Origin: an uncultured Clostridia bacterium
GTDB taxonomy: Bacteria; Bacillota; Clostridia; TANB77; CAG-508
Assembly: GCA_948934525.1 (NCBI GenBank)
Contig: CAQZSK010000006.1
Location: 1 to 64,000, forward strand
Length of the DNA: 64,000 bases
Direction of reading: 5' to 3'
Made by a program: the position numbers and the translations under genes. Below, piece after piece: positions 51,836-60,266 of this stretch; position 1 is the first letter of the stretch; the number at the start of each line of letters is the position of its first letter. The notes beneath the pieces are model-generated. The model searched no databases. It had not been told where the DNA came from and worked only from the letters and a program-made list of their open reading frames with translations.

Positions 51836-51933
51836 GGACACATGTCAGTTTGGGGACGTTAGTTTAACTGACATAAAAATTAAATGTCAGTAGGGGGACA
51901 CATGTCAGTTAAACTAACGTCCCCAAACTGACA
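51825..51933. repeat. dispersed palindromic element, copy 7, overlapping the alaS stop
   Basis: A 31-bp perfect inverted repeat (a TGTCAGTTTGGGGACGTTAG unit from 51843 and its complement ending at 51933), with additional TGTCAGACTAGGGACACA and TGTCAGTAGGGGGACACA parts. The first of these overlaps the last four alaS codons. The other end lies 15 bases before the HIT gene start. Confidence 0.88.
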
Positions 51934-51948
51934 AAAGGAGAAAATAAG

Positions 51949-52296
51949 ATGGAAGATTGTATTTTTTGTAAAATTATAAAAGGAGAAATTCCAGCAGAAA
52001 AAGTATATGAAGATGAAGAGATTTTAGCATTTAAAGATATTCAACCAGCAGCACCAATACATGTATTAGTTATTCCTAAAAAACATATTACAAATTTAAT
52101 GGAAGTTTCACTAGAAGATAGCCAATTAATGGGAAAAATAGTAATTGTAATGCAAAAAATAGCAAAACAATTAAGTGTGGATCAAAAGGGATTTCGCATT
52201 ATTTCAAATTGTGGTCCAGACTCTGGACAAGAGGTAATGCATTTACATTTCCATTTGTTAGCAGGAAGAGAAATGGGACCTAAAATTGTCCACTAA
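51949..52296 (+). CDS. HIT family nucleotide-binding protein (HinT-like)
   Basis: A 115-residue histidine-triad phosphoramidase-type protein. CIFCKIIKGEIPAEKVYEDE is the typical start, and the triad motif is HLHFHLLAG near the C-terminus. It is a small dimeric cytosolic enzyme acting on adenosine phosphoramidates. AAAGGAG precedes the ATG, right after the palindromic element. Confidence 0.95.
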   Translation: MEDCIFCKIIKGEIPAEKVYEDEEILAFKDIQPAAPIHVLVIPKKHITNLMEVSLEDSQLMGKIVIVMQKIAKQLSVDQKGFRIISNCGPDSGQEVMHLHFHLLAGREMGPKIVH

Positions 52297-52399
52297 ACAT
52301 TAATAAAAGATAATCTTATTTTGAAAATGTAGAAAAACATCAAGAAATGTGATATAATAATTGTATACTTGGGAAGATATAAATAAAGGAGGGATACAA

Positions 52400-53104
52400 A
52401 TGCTTAACAGTAAATATAATAAATTATTAACTACTTTATTAGTAGTGGCAATTGTTGCTATTTTAGGAATATTAATATATGTAGGGATTGATTGGTATAA
52501 GGCATACACAGCAGGAACTGATGCTGAGGATGGAGCAGATCAGTTTAATAGCTTTATTAATAATAATAACCATCCAAATACAAATCAAGAGAATAATGAA
52601 AATAGCGAAAATAATGTAATCGGTAATGTAGATGATCCAATTATTGATGTTAATAATACCCTTACAAACAATACTACTAATAATGGAGGTAGTACAACAA
52701 AACCTAAATATAAAGGTTTTAATATGGTAGGAAGAATTGAAATTCCAAAAACAAAGTTAAATTGTCCAGTTTTAGAAGATTCATCAGCACCAGCTATTGA
52801 AGTGGCAGTAGCGGTAATGTATGGACCAGGAATTAATCAAGTAGGAAATACTGTTATTATTGGGCATAACTATAGAAATGGAACTTTTTTCTCTAATAAT
52901 AAGAAGATAGAAGAGGGAGATAAAATCTATTTAACAGATTTGTCAGGAAAAAAGGTTACATATACTGTATATAAAAAGTATAAGACAAGTACAGAGGACT
53001 TTGACTATGCAGTAAGAGATACAAATGGTAAAAGAGAGATTTCTTTATCTACTTGTACAGATGATTCTAAACAAAGATTAATTATCTGGGCAAAAGAAAA
53101 ATAA
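52400..53104 (+). CDS. sortase (class D-like)
   Basis: A 234-residue membrane-anchored transpeptidase that would attach proteins to the cell wall or to each other. One N-terminal membrane segment (about 8-30) is followed by an Asn-rich linker (52-98) and the sortase domain. The catalytic triad is His156 (IIGHNY), Cys219 (LSTCTD) and Arg226 (KQRLIIW). The ATG at 52400 has AAAGGAGGG upstream; the longer frame start 13 codons before does not. No LPXTG-type substrate is encoded nearby in this window. Confidence 0.88.
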   Translation: MLNSKYNKLLTTLLVVAIVAILGILIYVGIDWYKAYTAGTDAEDGADQFNSFINNNNHPNTNQENNENSENNVIGNVDDPIIDVNNTLTNNTTNNGGSTTKPKYKGFNMVGRIEIPKTKLNCPVLEDSSAPAIEVAVAVMYGPGINQVGNTVIIGHNYRNGTFFSNNKKIEEGDKIYLTDLSGKKVTYTVYKKYKTSTEDFDYAVRDTNGKREISLSTCTDDSKQRLIIWAKEK

Positions 53105-53177
53105 AAATTAGCTTAAGTCTTGACAAATGAGGAGTAAATATTGTACAATTATAAATGCGTTGAGCAAAACGCATTAT

Positions 53178-53255
53178 GGTGGATGTGGCGTAGTTGGTTA
53201 ACGCGCCAGTTTGTGGCACTGGAGATCGTGGGTTCGAGTCCCATCTTCCACCCCA
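53178..53255 (+). tRNA. tRNA-His (GTG)
   Basis: The cloverleaf folds with anticodon GTG in the loop TTGTGGC between CCAGT and ACTGG, the T arm GTGGG-TTCGAGT-CCCAT, and an encoded CCA. The extra G at -1 opposite C73 is characteristic of tRNA-His. One T-T mismatch occurs in the acceptor stem. Confidence 0.95.
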
Positions 53256-53262
53256 TATATAT

Positions 53263-53337
53263 TGGGCTGTAGCCAAGCGGTAAGGCACTAGACTTTGACT
53301 CTAGCATGCGGTAGTTCGAATCTACCCAGCCCAACCA
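53263..53337 (+). tRNA. tRNA-Gln (TTG)
   Basis: Acceptor stem TGGGCTG/CAGCCCA, anticodon loop CTTTGAC between CTAGA and TCTAG with anticodon TTG, T arm GGTAG-TTCGAAT-CTACC, and an encoded CCA. It lies 7 bases after tRNA-His and is probably co-transcribed. Confidence 0.95.
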
Positions 53338-53342
53338 ACATA

Positions 53343-53372
53343 AAACTTTCAGAAAGCTGAAAGTTTTTTTAT
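53343..53372 (+). terminator. terminator of the tRNA operon
   Basis: AAACTTTCAG and CTGAAAGTTT form a perfect 10-bp stem around AAAG, followed by a T run. Confidence 0.9.
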
Positions 53373-53430
53373 TTTTCTATTGCTTTTTTATTGGAAATTA
53401 GATATGATGGAAAATATATAGGAGGTACAT

Positions 53431-53580
53431 ATGATAGTAGATGATAAAGGAAATGTATTTGAAGATAGAAGAAAGAATAAAGATAATAGAAGAAAGACTC
53501 CAATAGATACTACTGGAGGAAGAAGAGTAGGAGATAGAAGAAAGGACCCTTCTGAAGAGAAAAATAGAGAAAGAAAATGA
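53431..53580 (+). CDS. small highly charged protein, 49 residues
   Basis: Unrecognised. It is Arg/Lys/Asp/Glu rich with repeated (D/N)RRK motifs at residues 12-15, 19-22 and 35-38, probably disordered or nucleic-acid binding. It is shorter than most gene-finding limits but has GGAGG 7 bases before ATG and its own terminator. It lies just after the tRNA pair. Confidence 0.6.
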   Translation: MIVDDKGNVFEDRRKNKDNRRKTPIDTTGGRRVGDRRKDPSEEKNRERK

Positions 53581-53586
53581 AAAAGC

Positions 53587-53628
53587 AAAGAGGCAAAACT
53601 CAAAACAAGGAGTTTAATGCCTCTTTTT
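53587..53628. terminator. bidirectional terminator
   Basis: AAAGAGGCA pairs with TGCCTCTTT and inside it AAACTC pairs with GAGTTT, with T runs on both strands. It separates the charged mini-gene from the convergent Cys-rich mini-gene. Confidence 0.85.
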
Positions 53629-53647
53629 GTTGCTACAATTTTAAAAA

Positions 53648-53758
53648 TTAGCAGCAGCTTCTACCACCACCACAGCAGCAGATTAAAAGAATTACAATAA
53701 TAATCCAAATGCAGCAATCGTCACCGAAACCACATCCACAACCTCTATTTTCTGGCAT
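53648..53758 (-). CDS. Cys-rich membrane miniprotein 1 (36 residues)
   Basis: ATG at 53758 with GGAGG upstream. The peptide has an N-terminal CGCG, a hydrophobic helix IWIIIVILLI and a Cys/Gly tail (CCCGGGRSCC). Such tiny Gly/Cys proteins with one helix are common in sporulating clostridia (some are annotated as high-cysteine or coat-type proteins). Function is unknown; metal binding or disulfide cross-linking in the coat is plausible. Confidence 0.6.
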   Translation of the reverse strand: MPENRGCGCGFGDDCCIWIIIVILLICCCGGGRSCC

Positions 53759-53796
53759 AATTTTTCCCTCCTTTCGAATATGAAACTATTTAAAGA

Positions 53797-53928
53797 TTAG
53801 CAACCGCATCCATTGTTACAGTTACAGCTACAGCCGCAACCACAATTGTTGTTGCCGCCACAGCAGAAAAGTAACAAGAATAGGATAATGAACCATAAAA
53901 GTTCACTGTTGTTACAACATCCTCCCAT
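53797..53928 (-). CDS. Cys-rich membrane miniprotein 2 (43 residues)
   Basis: ATG at 53928 with GGAGGTA upstream. It has GGCC near the start, the helix LLWFIILFLLLF, and a CGCGCSCNC tail ending NNGCGC. It is clearly a paralogue of the neighbouring 36-residue protein, with the same layout. The two lie in tandem, probably in one transcript. Same inferred sporulation-type role as its neighbour. Confidence 0.6.
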   Translation of the reverse strand: MGGCCNNSELLWFIILFLLLFCCGGNNNCGCGCSCNCNNGCGC

Positions 53929-54121
53929 TTTCTATACCTCCCTATGAACTTAATTTTTAGGTCTTTCGTATGGTATATAATATTCTTTTTTTAAAAAAGT
54001 GTTACAAAACTAAAAATGAAAAAACTAAAAAAACTGTCTAAAAACTATACAAAAAAGAAAAAAAGAATGATATAATCAGGGCAAAGGAAACAACAGATGA
54101 ATTAGAGAAAGGAAAGAAAGA

Positions 54122-56275
54122 ATGGGAAATATAGTATTATTAGATGACAACACCATTAATAAAATTGCAGCAGGAGAAGTAATTGAGAGACCAGCATCTG
54201 TAGTAAAAGAGCTAATGGAGAATTCCATTGATGCAGGAGCAACAGCAATTAGTGTAGAGATTAGAAATGGTGGCATTTCATATATTCGCATTACAGATAA
54301 TGGAAAAGGAATTGCACCAGATGATATGGAGATAGCTTTTGAAAGACATGCTACTTCAAAAATTAGACAAGCAGAAGATTTAGCAACTGTTACTTCTATG
54401 GGATTCAGAGGTGAAGCTTTAGCAAGTGTCGCAGCAATTAGTAAAATAGAAATGGTTTCTAGAACACAAGAGAATGAGATTGGTTATAGATTAAATATAG
54501 AAGGTGGAAAAATTCTTAATAAAGAAGAAACTGGATGCCCAAAAGGAACTGCCATTACAATTACTGATTTATTCTTTAATACACCTGTAAGATATAAATT
54601 CTTGAAAAAGGATTTTACAGAGGCAGGATATATTGAAGATGCAGTGACAAGACTTGCTTTAGTACATCCAGAAGTAGCTATCAAATTAGTTAACACAGGA
54701 AAAACGATTATTCAAACTCCAGGAAACAACGAATCAAAGGCTAATATTTATAGTATTTATGGAAAAGATGTAGCAGAAAATATTTTAGATGTAGATTATA
54801 CTTATGAAGATATTCACATTACAGGAGTTATTGGCAAACCAGCAATTGCACGTTCTAATCGTGCAAATCAATTATTCTTTGTTAATCAAAGATATATTAA
54901 AGATAAAACTTTAACTAGTGCAGCAGAACAAGGTTATAAGGGAATGATTACAATTGGCAAATATGGATTTTTAGTATTAAACATAGAAATGAATCCACAA
55001 AAAGTAGATGTTAATGTACATCCAGCTAAGTTAGAAGTGAGATTTGAAGAAGAAAGCAAGATTTTTAAGGCAGTATATCATGCGATTAAAGATACAATTT
55101 TAAAAGGAGATTTAGTAGAAGATACAGAAAGAGATAAGTCTGATTTTGTATCTCAAAACACAGCATCAGTAGAAGCAGTGGTTGCAGCAAATGCAAAGCC
55201 AGTTGAGGAGATGCAATATAGTAATAATATTGAAGGAAATAAGGAAAAGGGACTTGCAGGTTTATTTAGAAAAATGCAAAATAGCAAACCAAATAGTGAA
55301 GAAAATAAGCCATCTGATATAGTGAATAATGAAAAAATAGATCAAACGCCAATAGATCCATTCGGAGTTTCTCAAAAACCAGAAGTAATTACACAGGTAG
55401 ATGATACAAAGCAATTAGACACTATGGAGACAAAAGTGCTAGATACGAAAGAAATTAATGAAAAATTAATGGAGGGTGTAAAAAAATTAGACAGTTTACA
55501 AATAGATCCTCAAACAGAAAATTTTGATGAAATGTATGTGCGTACTTTTGGAAGTATGCCAGTAGAGGCCAAAAAGGAAAATGAGAAAAAAGCAGAACAA
55601 TTGAAAGAAGAACAAGAAAAATATCAAGTAAAACCAGAAGAATTAGAAACAGCTCAAAATATTTCTATTTTTCAAGAGGAAGAAGCAAAACAAACAATAC
55701 CAGATTATAAATTTATTGGAATTGCATTTTCTACCTATATTATTTTGGAACTAGACAAAGAATTATACATTTTGGATCAACATGCAGCACATGAAAGAAT
55801 TTTATATGAGAAAGTAAAGAAAAATTACTATAGTGAAGAGGAAAAAGATTCACAATTAATGTTATTACCAGATATTATTAATTTGTCTCATAAAGAAATG
55901 GATATTGCAAGAGAAAATATGGAAATGTTCCAAAAAGCAGGATTTACTTTAGAGGAGTTTGGAGAAAACACAATTAAGTTGAGTGGAGTCCCTAACATTT
56001 GTATAGATTTAGATACTAAAGAGCTTTTCTTAGAAACTTTAGATGAAATTAATACAGTTGCTAGAACTGCAAAACAAGAAATTGAAGAAAAATTTATTGC
56101 AACAGTAGCATGCAAAGCGGCAGTAAAAGCTAATATGAGTTTGAACAAGGAAGAAGTAGACAAATTAATGGAACAATTATTAGTATTACCAAATCCATTC
56201 ACTTGCCCACATGGAAGACCAACTGCAATTAAAATGACTAAAAATGATATCGAAAGAAAATTTTCAAGGAGATAG
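54122..56275 (+). CDS. mutL: DNA mismatch repair protein MutL
   Basis: A 717-residue mismatch-repair ATPase and nicking endonuclease. The N-terminal GHKL domain has ELMENSIDAGAT, DNGKGI and GFRGEALASVAA. The C-terminal endonuclease domain has DQHAAHERILYE (matching DQHAX2EX4E), ACKAAVKA and CPHGRP, so it is of the intrinsic-nickase type found where mutH is absent. A long low-complexity linker joins them (about 330-540). mutS is not in the window, although a lone MutS-I-like domain is at 37567-37989. AAAGGAAAGAA precedes the ATG. Confidence 0.97.
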   Translation: MGNIVLLDDNTINKIAAGEVIERPASVVKELMENSIDAGATAISVEIRNGGISYIRITDNGKGIAPDDMEIAFERHATSKIRQAEDLATVTSMGFRGEALASVAAISKIEMVSRTQENEIGYRLNIEGGKILNKEETGCPKGTAITITDLFFNTPVRYKFLKKDFTEAGYIEDAVTRLALVHPEVAIKLVNTGKTIIQTPGNNESKANIYSIYGKDVAENILDVDYTYEDIHITGVIGKPAIARSNRANQLFFVNQRYIKDKTLTSAAEQGYKGMITIGKYGFLVLNIEMNPQKVDVNVHPAKLEVRFEEESKIFKAVYHAIKDTILKGDLVEDTERDKSDFVSQNTASVEAVVAANAKPVEEMQYSNNIEGNKEKGLAGLFRKMQNSKPNSEENKPSDIVNNEKIDQTPIDPFGVSQKPEVITQVDDTKQLDTMETKVLDTKEINEKLMEGVKKLDSLQIDPQTENFDEMYVRTFGSMPVEAKKENEKKAEQLKEEQEKYQVKPEELETAQNISIFQEEEAKQTIPDYKFIGIAFSTYIILELDKELYILDQHAAHERILYEKVKKNYYSEEEKDSQLMLLPDIINLSHKEMDIARENMEMFQKAGFTLEEFGENTIKLSGVPNICIDLDTKELFLETLDEINTVARTAKQEIEEKFIATVACKAAVKANMSLNKEEVDKLMEQLLVLPNPFTCPHGRPTAIKMTKNDIERKFSRR

Positions 56276-56279
56276 AAAG

Positions 56280-56711
56280 ATGATAGTATTTATATATGCT
56301 TGTATTTTGTCACTAAACTTAATAGCCATTCTTTTAACTTATCATTTTTTAGGAAAAGAAATGGATAAAAAGTCAAAAGGAATATTTATTATAGTAGGTA
56401 TTGCAGTTATTTATGCACTTGTTAGTTTTACATATTGGATCAGTACAAAAAATATTGATTTAGGAGAAAGTGGAAAAATAGGGCAAAATTTAATTACTTT
56501 TACATTTGTACCAGTAAATGCAATTATTATTTTACCTTTCTTAGCAAATTCTTACAGATTGTTTCAAGCAGGAAAGCTAAAATTAATTCCTTTTAGGAAT
56601 CGTTGTATTGTATTAGTAACTATTTTAGTTGTTTTATTAATTATGGAATTTTTCTACTTTAAAGATATACAAAATGGTATTCTAAATATGTTACAAAATG
56701 TAAAAAGTTAA
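56280..56711 (+). CDS. hypothetical four-helix membrane protein
   Basis: A 143-residue protein with four hydrophobic helices (about 2-22, 33-55, 73-95, 108-127) and short basic loops. The ATG at 56280 has AAGGAG upstream; a frame start 12 codons before lies inside mutL. It sits between mutL and miaA and is likely co-transcribed with them. I do not recognise the family. Confidence 0.8.
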   Translation: MIVFIYACILSLNLIAILLTYHFLGKEMDKKSKGIFIIVGIAVIYALVSFTYWISTKNIDLGESGKIGQNLITFTFVPVNAIIILPFLANSYRLFQAGKLKLIPFRNRCIVLVTILVVLLIMEFFYFKDIQNGILNMLQNVKS

Positions 56712-56742
56712 TATATGAAAAGGACATATGTGGGAGGATAGA

Positions 56743-57678
56743 ATGAAGCCAAAGGTAATTGTGATTTGTGGCCCAACAGCATCAGGAAAGACAGGTCTTT
56801 CTGTGAAGCTAGCTCAAAGGATGAATGGAGAAGTGATATCTTGTGATTCTATGCAAATTTATAAAGATATGACGATTGGTACTGCAAAAGTAACTAAGAA
56901 AGAAATGCAGGGGATACCACATTATTTAATTGACTTTGTTTCACCAGATGAAAGATATAGCGTAGCGGAATTTCAAAAGGATGCTGAAAAAGCAATTGGT
57001 GATATTGTAGCAAGAGGTAAAACTCCTATTGTGGTTGGTGGGACAGGTCTTTATGTAGATACTTTGGTATATCACATTCAGTATCCAGAAATAGAAACGG
57101 ACTTAGAATATCGAAGAAAATTAGAAAAAATGACAGAAGAACAAGGTTTAGAAAAACTTTATCAAAAGGCAAAAGAGATTGATCCACAAGCAATGGAAAA
57201 GATAAGCAATAATGATCAAAAACGTATTATGCGTGTTTTAGAAATTTACCATCAAACAGGTAAAACTAAAACACAATTAGAGATAGAGTCAAGAAGAGAA
57301 GAGCCACCTTATGAATACTTAGTATATAGTATAGACATGGATAGAGAAAAACTCTATGATAGAATTAATAGAAGAGTAGACATTATGATAGAACAAGGGC
57401 TCATTGAAGAAGTACAAGCATTACTAAAGAAATACAACCAATTTCCTACTGCAATGCAAGGATTAGGTTACAAGGAAGTAGTAAGTTATTTACAAGGAAA
57501 TATGACTAAAGAAGAAATGATAGAGACTTTAAAACAAGAAACGAGAAGATATGCAAAACGCCAATTGACTTGGTTTAGAAAAAATAAAGACATTAAGTGG
57601 ATAGATGGTTTGGCGTCAGTAGAAGAAAACATACAAAGGATATCGGAGGATTATGGAGAAAAAGCACAAAATAGCTAA
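56743..57678 (+). CDS. miaA: tRNA dimethylallyltransferase MiaA
   Basis: It transfers a dimethylallyl group to A37 of tRNAs reading UNN codons. The 311-residue protein has GPTASGKTGLSVKLA (P-loop), CDSMQIYKDMTIGTAK, GGTGLYVDTL and RRYAKRQLTWFRK motifs. The ATG at 56743 has GGGAGGAT 5 bases before it; the frame's earlier ATG (56728) lacks a site. It is followed by an overlapping gene in the next frame. Confidence 0.97.
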   Translation: MKPKVIVICGPTASGKTGLSVKLAQRMNGEVISCDSMQIYKDMTIGTAKVTKKEMQGIPHYLIDFVSPDERYSVAEFQKDAEKAIGDIVARGKTPIVVGGTGLYVDTLVYHIQYPEIETDLEYRRKLEKMTEEQGLEKLYQKAKEIDPQAMEKISNNDQKRIMRVLEIYHQTGKTKTQLEIESRREEPPYEYLVYSIDMDREKLYDRINRRVDIMIEQGLIEEVQALLKKYNQFPTAMQGLGYKEVVSYLQGNMTKEEMIETLKQETRRYAKRQLTWFRKNKDIKWIDGLASVEENIQRISEDYGEKAQNS

Positions 57679-58942
57679 GAAAAAGCAAAAAATGGCTGGA
57701 CAGAAGCCAATATATAAGTTAAATAAAAAAGCTATTACAGCAGCATCTTTATTGATATTGATAGTATTAGGATATTGTCTTTATAAAGTGGTGGCACTTG
57801 TGCAAAATCCAACCAATACTTTTAGTGTAGAACAGGGAAAAATTTATCAAGAAGAAGCAGCAATAGGTTATATTATTAGAGAAGAAACTGTAGTAAAAGG
57901 TAATAATTACAAAAATGGAATGGTACAAATCAAAACAGAAGGAGAAAGAGTGGCAAAAAATGAAGCGATTTTTCGTTATTACTCTAGTGGAGAAGAAAGT
58001 TTAAAGAAGAAGATTGCGGATTTAGATAGCAAAATAGATGAGGCAATTGCAGGAAAAAAGGAATTATTTACAGGTAGTGACATCAGAGCAATTGAAAAAC
58101 AGATTGAAGAAAAAATAACATCATTAGTGAATGTTAACAATATGCAAACTATTCGCGAAGCTAAAAAAGAAATTAGTAATAGCATTACTAAAAAAGCAAA
58201 AATAGCGGGAGACTATAGCCCAGCAGGTTCTTATTTAAAGAAATTGATTGATGAAAGAAGCAAGTATGAGAAACAATTAAATGCAGGAGTAGAAGACTTA
58301 AAGGCACCTATTAGTGGTGTAGTTTCTTATAAAGTAGATGGATATGAAGAAATACTTTCGCCAAGTAATTTTAGCAATTTAACAAAAGAAACCTTAAAAA
58401 AGTTAAATATAAAAACAGGACAAGTAGTAGCAGATAGTACTGAAAGTGGGAAGATTATTAATAATTTTCAATGTTATATAGCTTGTATTTTAAACTCTGA
58501 ACAAGCAAAAGAAGCGAAGTTAGGTACTAATGTTAAAATACGACTTCCTAATAATGCAGAAGTTTTAAGTAGTATAGAGTATATTTCACATGAAGATGAT
58601 GCTACAATTTTAGTATTAAAATTATCAGAGCAAGTACAAGAATTAGTTAGCTATCGTAAAATCTCTTTTGATATTATATGGTGGAGTCATAGTGGGAAAA
58701 AGGTACCAAATGGAGCAATTGGAAGAGAACAAAAGGGAGATAAAGAAATCTGCTATGTTATTAGAACAAGAGCAGGGTATCAAGATAAAATTTGGATTAA
58801 AGTTACAAAACAAAATGAAAGATATTCCATTGTAGAAAATTATTCAAATGCAGAGTTGATAGAGTTAGGATATTCTACAGAAGAAATTAAAGGAAGAAAA
58901 ACTTTGACGTTATATGACGAAATTTTGAAAAAACCAGAATAA
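57653..58942 (+). CDS. HlyD-like periplasmic/exterior adaptor protein
   Basis: A 429-residue protein with a basic N-terminus, one membrane segment (about 30-52), a biotinyl-lipoyl-like beta part (EAAIGYIIREETVV), a coiled coil (about 115-205), a second lipoyl half around DLKAPISGVVSYKVDG, and a C-terminal beta domain. This is the HlyD/RND-adaptor-like layout seen before sepF in clostridial genomes. No partner transporter is encoded nearby. It overlaps miaA by 26 bases. Confidence 0.75.
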   Translation: MEKKHKIAKKKQKMAGQKPIYKLNKKAITAASLLILIVLGYCLYKVVALVQNPTNTFSVEQGKIYQEEAAIGYIIREETVVKGNNYKNGMVQIKTEGERVAKNEAIFRYYSSGEESLKKKIADLDSKIDEAIAGKKELFTGSDIRAIEKQIEEKITSLVNVNNMQTIREAKKEISNSITKKAKIAGDYSPAGSYLKKLIDERSKYEKQLNAGVEDLKAPISGVVSYKVDGYEEILSPSNFSNLTKETLKKLNIKTGQVVADSTESGKIINNFQCYIACILNSEQAKEAKLGTNVKIRLPNNAEVLSSIEYISHEDDATILVLKLSEQVQELVSYRKISFDIIWWSHSGKKVPNGAIGREQKGDKEICYVIRTRAGYQDKIWIKVTKQNERYSIVENYSNAELIELGYSTEEIKGRKTLTLYDEILKKPE

Positions 58943-59070
58943 AAATGTTACAAAAATGTTACAAATATATTAAAATCATATTAAAAACAAAAAAAGTATT
59001 GACAAGAAAGCAAAAAAGTTAGATACTATAAACGATAAAACAAAAGACAGAATTTTAGGAGGGTTATAAA

Positions 59071-59565
59071 ATGGCAGGAGCTATTATGGAAAAAGTATGG
59101 GGACTATTTGGAATGGACCCAGCAGAAGAACGTGATGATGAAGAATTAGAGAATTATGATGATGAAGAATTAGAAAACTATGATGATGAGGAAGAAGAGC
59201 AACCAGAAGAAAGAAGATTATGGGGAAGAAGAAACAGCAAAGTAGTTAGCATGCCTCAAGTGCAACAAGTAAAAATGGTAATTTCTCAACCAACTAATTT
59301 TGAACAAGCTGCTAGTATTTGTGATTTATTAAAACAAAAAAAGTCAGTCATAGTTAATTTAGAATATGTAAATAAAGATGTTGCAAGAAGAATTATAGAT
59401 GTTGTATCAGGTGCGGTACACGCATTAGATGGGCATATGCAAAAAATTTCAAATTCTATTGTGTTAATTGCACCATTTAATTATGATATAGAAAATGATA
59501 CTGCAAGAGATGAGATCAAAAACAAATTATCTGTTTCTTGGTTAAGAAATAACAATAATCAATAA
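59071..59565 (+). CDS. sepF: cell division protein SepF
   Basis: A 164-residue membrane- and FtsZ-binding division protein. An N-terminal amphipathic helix (MAGAIMEKVWGLFGM) is followed by an Asp/Glu-rich repeat (NYDDEELENYDDEE) and the SepF domain from about residue 78 (SIVLIAPFNYDIEND near the end). AGGAGG precedes the ATG. It is followed by divIVA, the usual order in Firmicutes. Confidence 0.97.
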   Translation: MAGAIMEKVWGLFGMDPAEERDDEELENYDDEELENYDDEEEEQPEERRLWGRRNSKVVSMPQVQQVKMVISQPTNFEQAASICDLLKQKKSVIVNLEYVNKDVARRIIDVVSGAVHALDGHMQKISNSIVLIAPFNYDIENDTARDEIKNKLSVSWLRNNNNQ

Positions 59566-59611
59566 GAAGTTCCTTGTGGCTTTTTTATACAAATTTTAGG
59601 AGGAGGATAAT

Positions 59612-60061
59612 ATGCTTACACCTTTGGACATTGAAAATAAGAAATTTTCAAAACAAATGATGAATGGTTACAGTGTCGAAGAAGTAGACGATTTCTTAGA
59701 TGAATTAACAGAAGATTACGAAAAATTATATAAAGAAGTTGCTGACAGTAAGAATAAGCTTGAAGAATTACAAGAGAATGTAGAAAAATACAAAGGAATA
59801 GAAAATACTTTACAAAATACTTTGGTTATGGCTCAACTTGCAGCAGATGATATTAAAAAAGCTGCCCAAAAAGAAGCTGATAAAATATTACTTGATGCAC
59901 AAGGAGATGCAAGACAAACGGCAAGAGCATTAGACCAAGATATTATGATAAAAAAGAAGACTTTAGAAGATTTAGAAAAACAATTGGATGTGTATAGAGC
60001 AAAAATGGAATCATTATTAATTTCTCAATTAGAACTTCTAAAAGAATCTAATAAAGATTAA
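59612..60061 (+). CDS. divIVA: DivIVA-family cell division initiation protein
   Basis: A 149-residue coiled-coil protein that gathers at curved membrane of septa and poles. The N-terminal DivIVA motif is MLTPLDIENKKFSKQMMNGY with VDDFLDEL, followed by a long coiled coil. GGAGGAGG precedes the ATG. Downstream of sepF. Confidence 0.96.
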   Translation: MLTPLDIENKKFSKQMMNGYSVEEVDDFLDELTEDYEKLYKEVADSKNKLEELQENVEKYKGIENTLQNTLVMAQLAADDIKKAAQKEADKILLDAQGDARQTARALDQDIMIKKKTLEDLEKQLDVYRAKMESLLISQLELLKESNKD

Positions 60062-60063
60062 AA

Positions 60064-60096
60064 GAAAACTGCTATTGAAAAATAGCAGTTTTTTAG
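60064..60096 (+). terminator. terminator after divIVA
   Basis: AAAACTGCTATT and AATAGCAGTTTT form a perfect stem around GAAA, followed by TT. Confidence 0.9.
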
Positions 60097-60111
60097 AAGG
60101 AAATTTTATGC

Positions 60112-60140
60112 TTGACGTATTGCAAACCTTGAGATATAAT
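60112..60140 (+). promoter_or_regulatory. sigma-A promoter of rsmD
   Basis: TTGACG and TATAAT are separated by 17 bases, right after the divIVA terminator, giving a leader of about 120 bases. A second TTGACA at 60213 with TATAAA after 15 bases may add a closer start. Confidence 0.65.
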
Positions 60141-60266
60141 GTTTTTGCAATATTACAAAGAATTAACAATGTTACAGTAGCATTAAGAAAATGTTACATT
60201 TCTATTAAAACTATTGACATATTGATAGAAAATTATAAAATAAGTATATATCATACTAGAGGTATT

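Noticed and set aside
53149..53334. Minus-strand frames over the tRNA genes
   Set aside because: The sequence is accounted for by tRNA-His and tRNA-Gln; such frames are common database artefacts.
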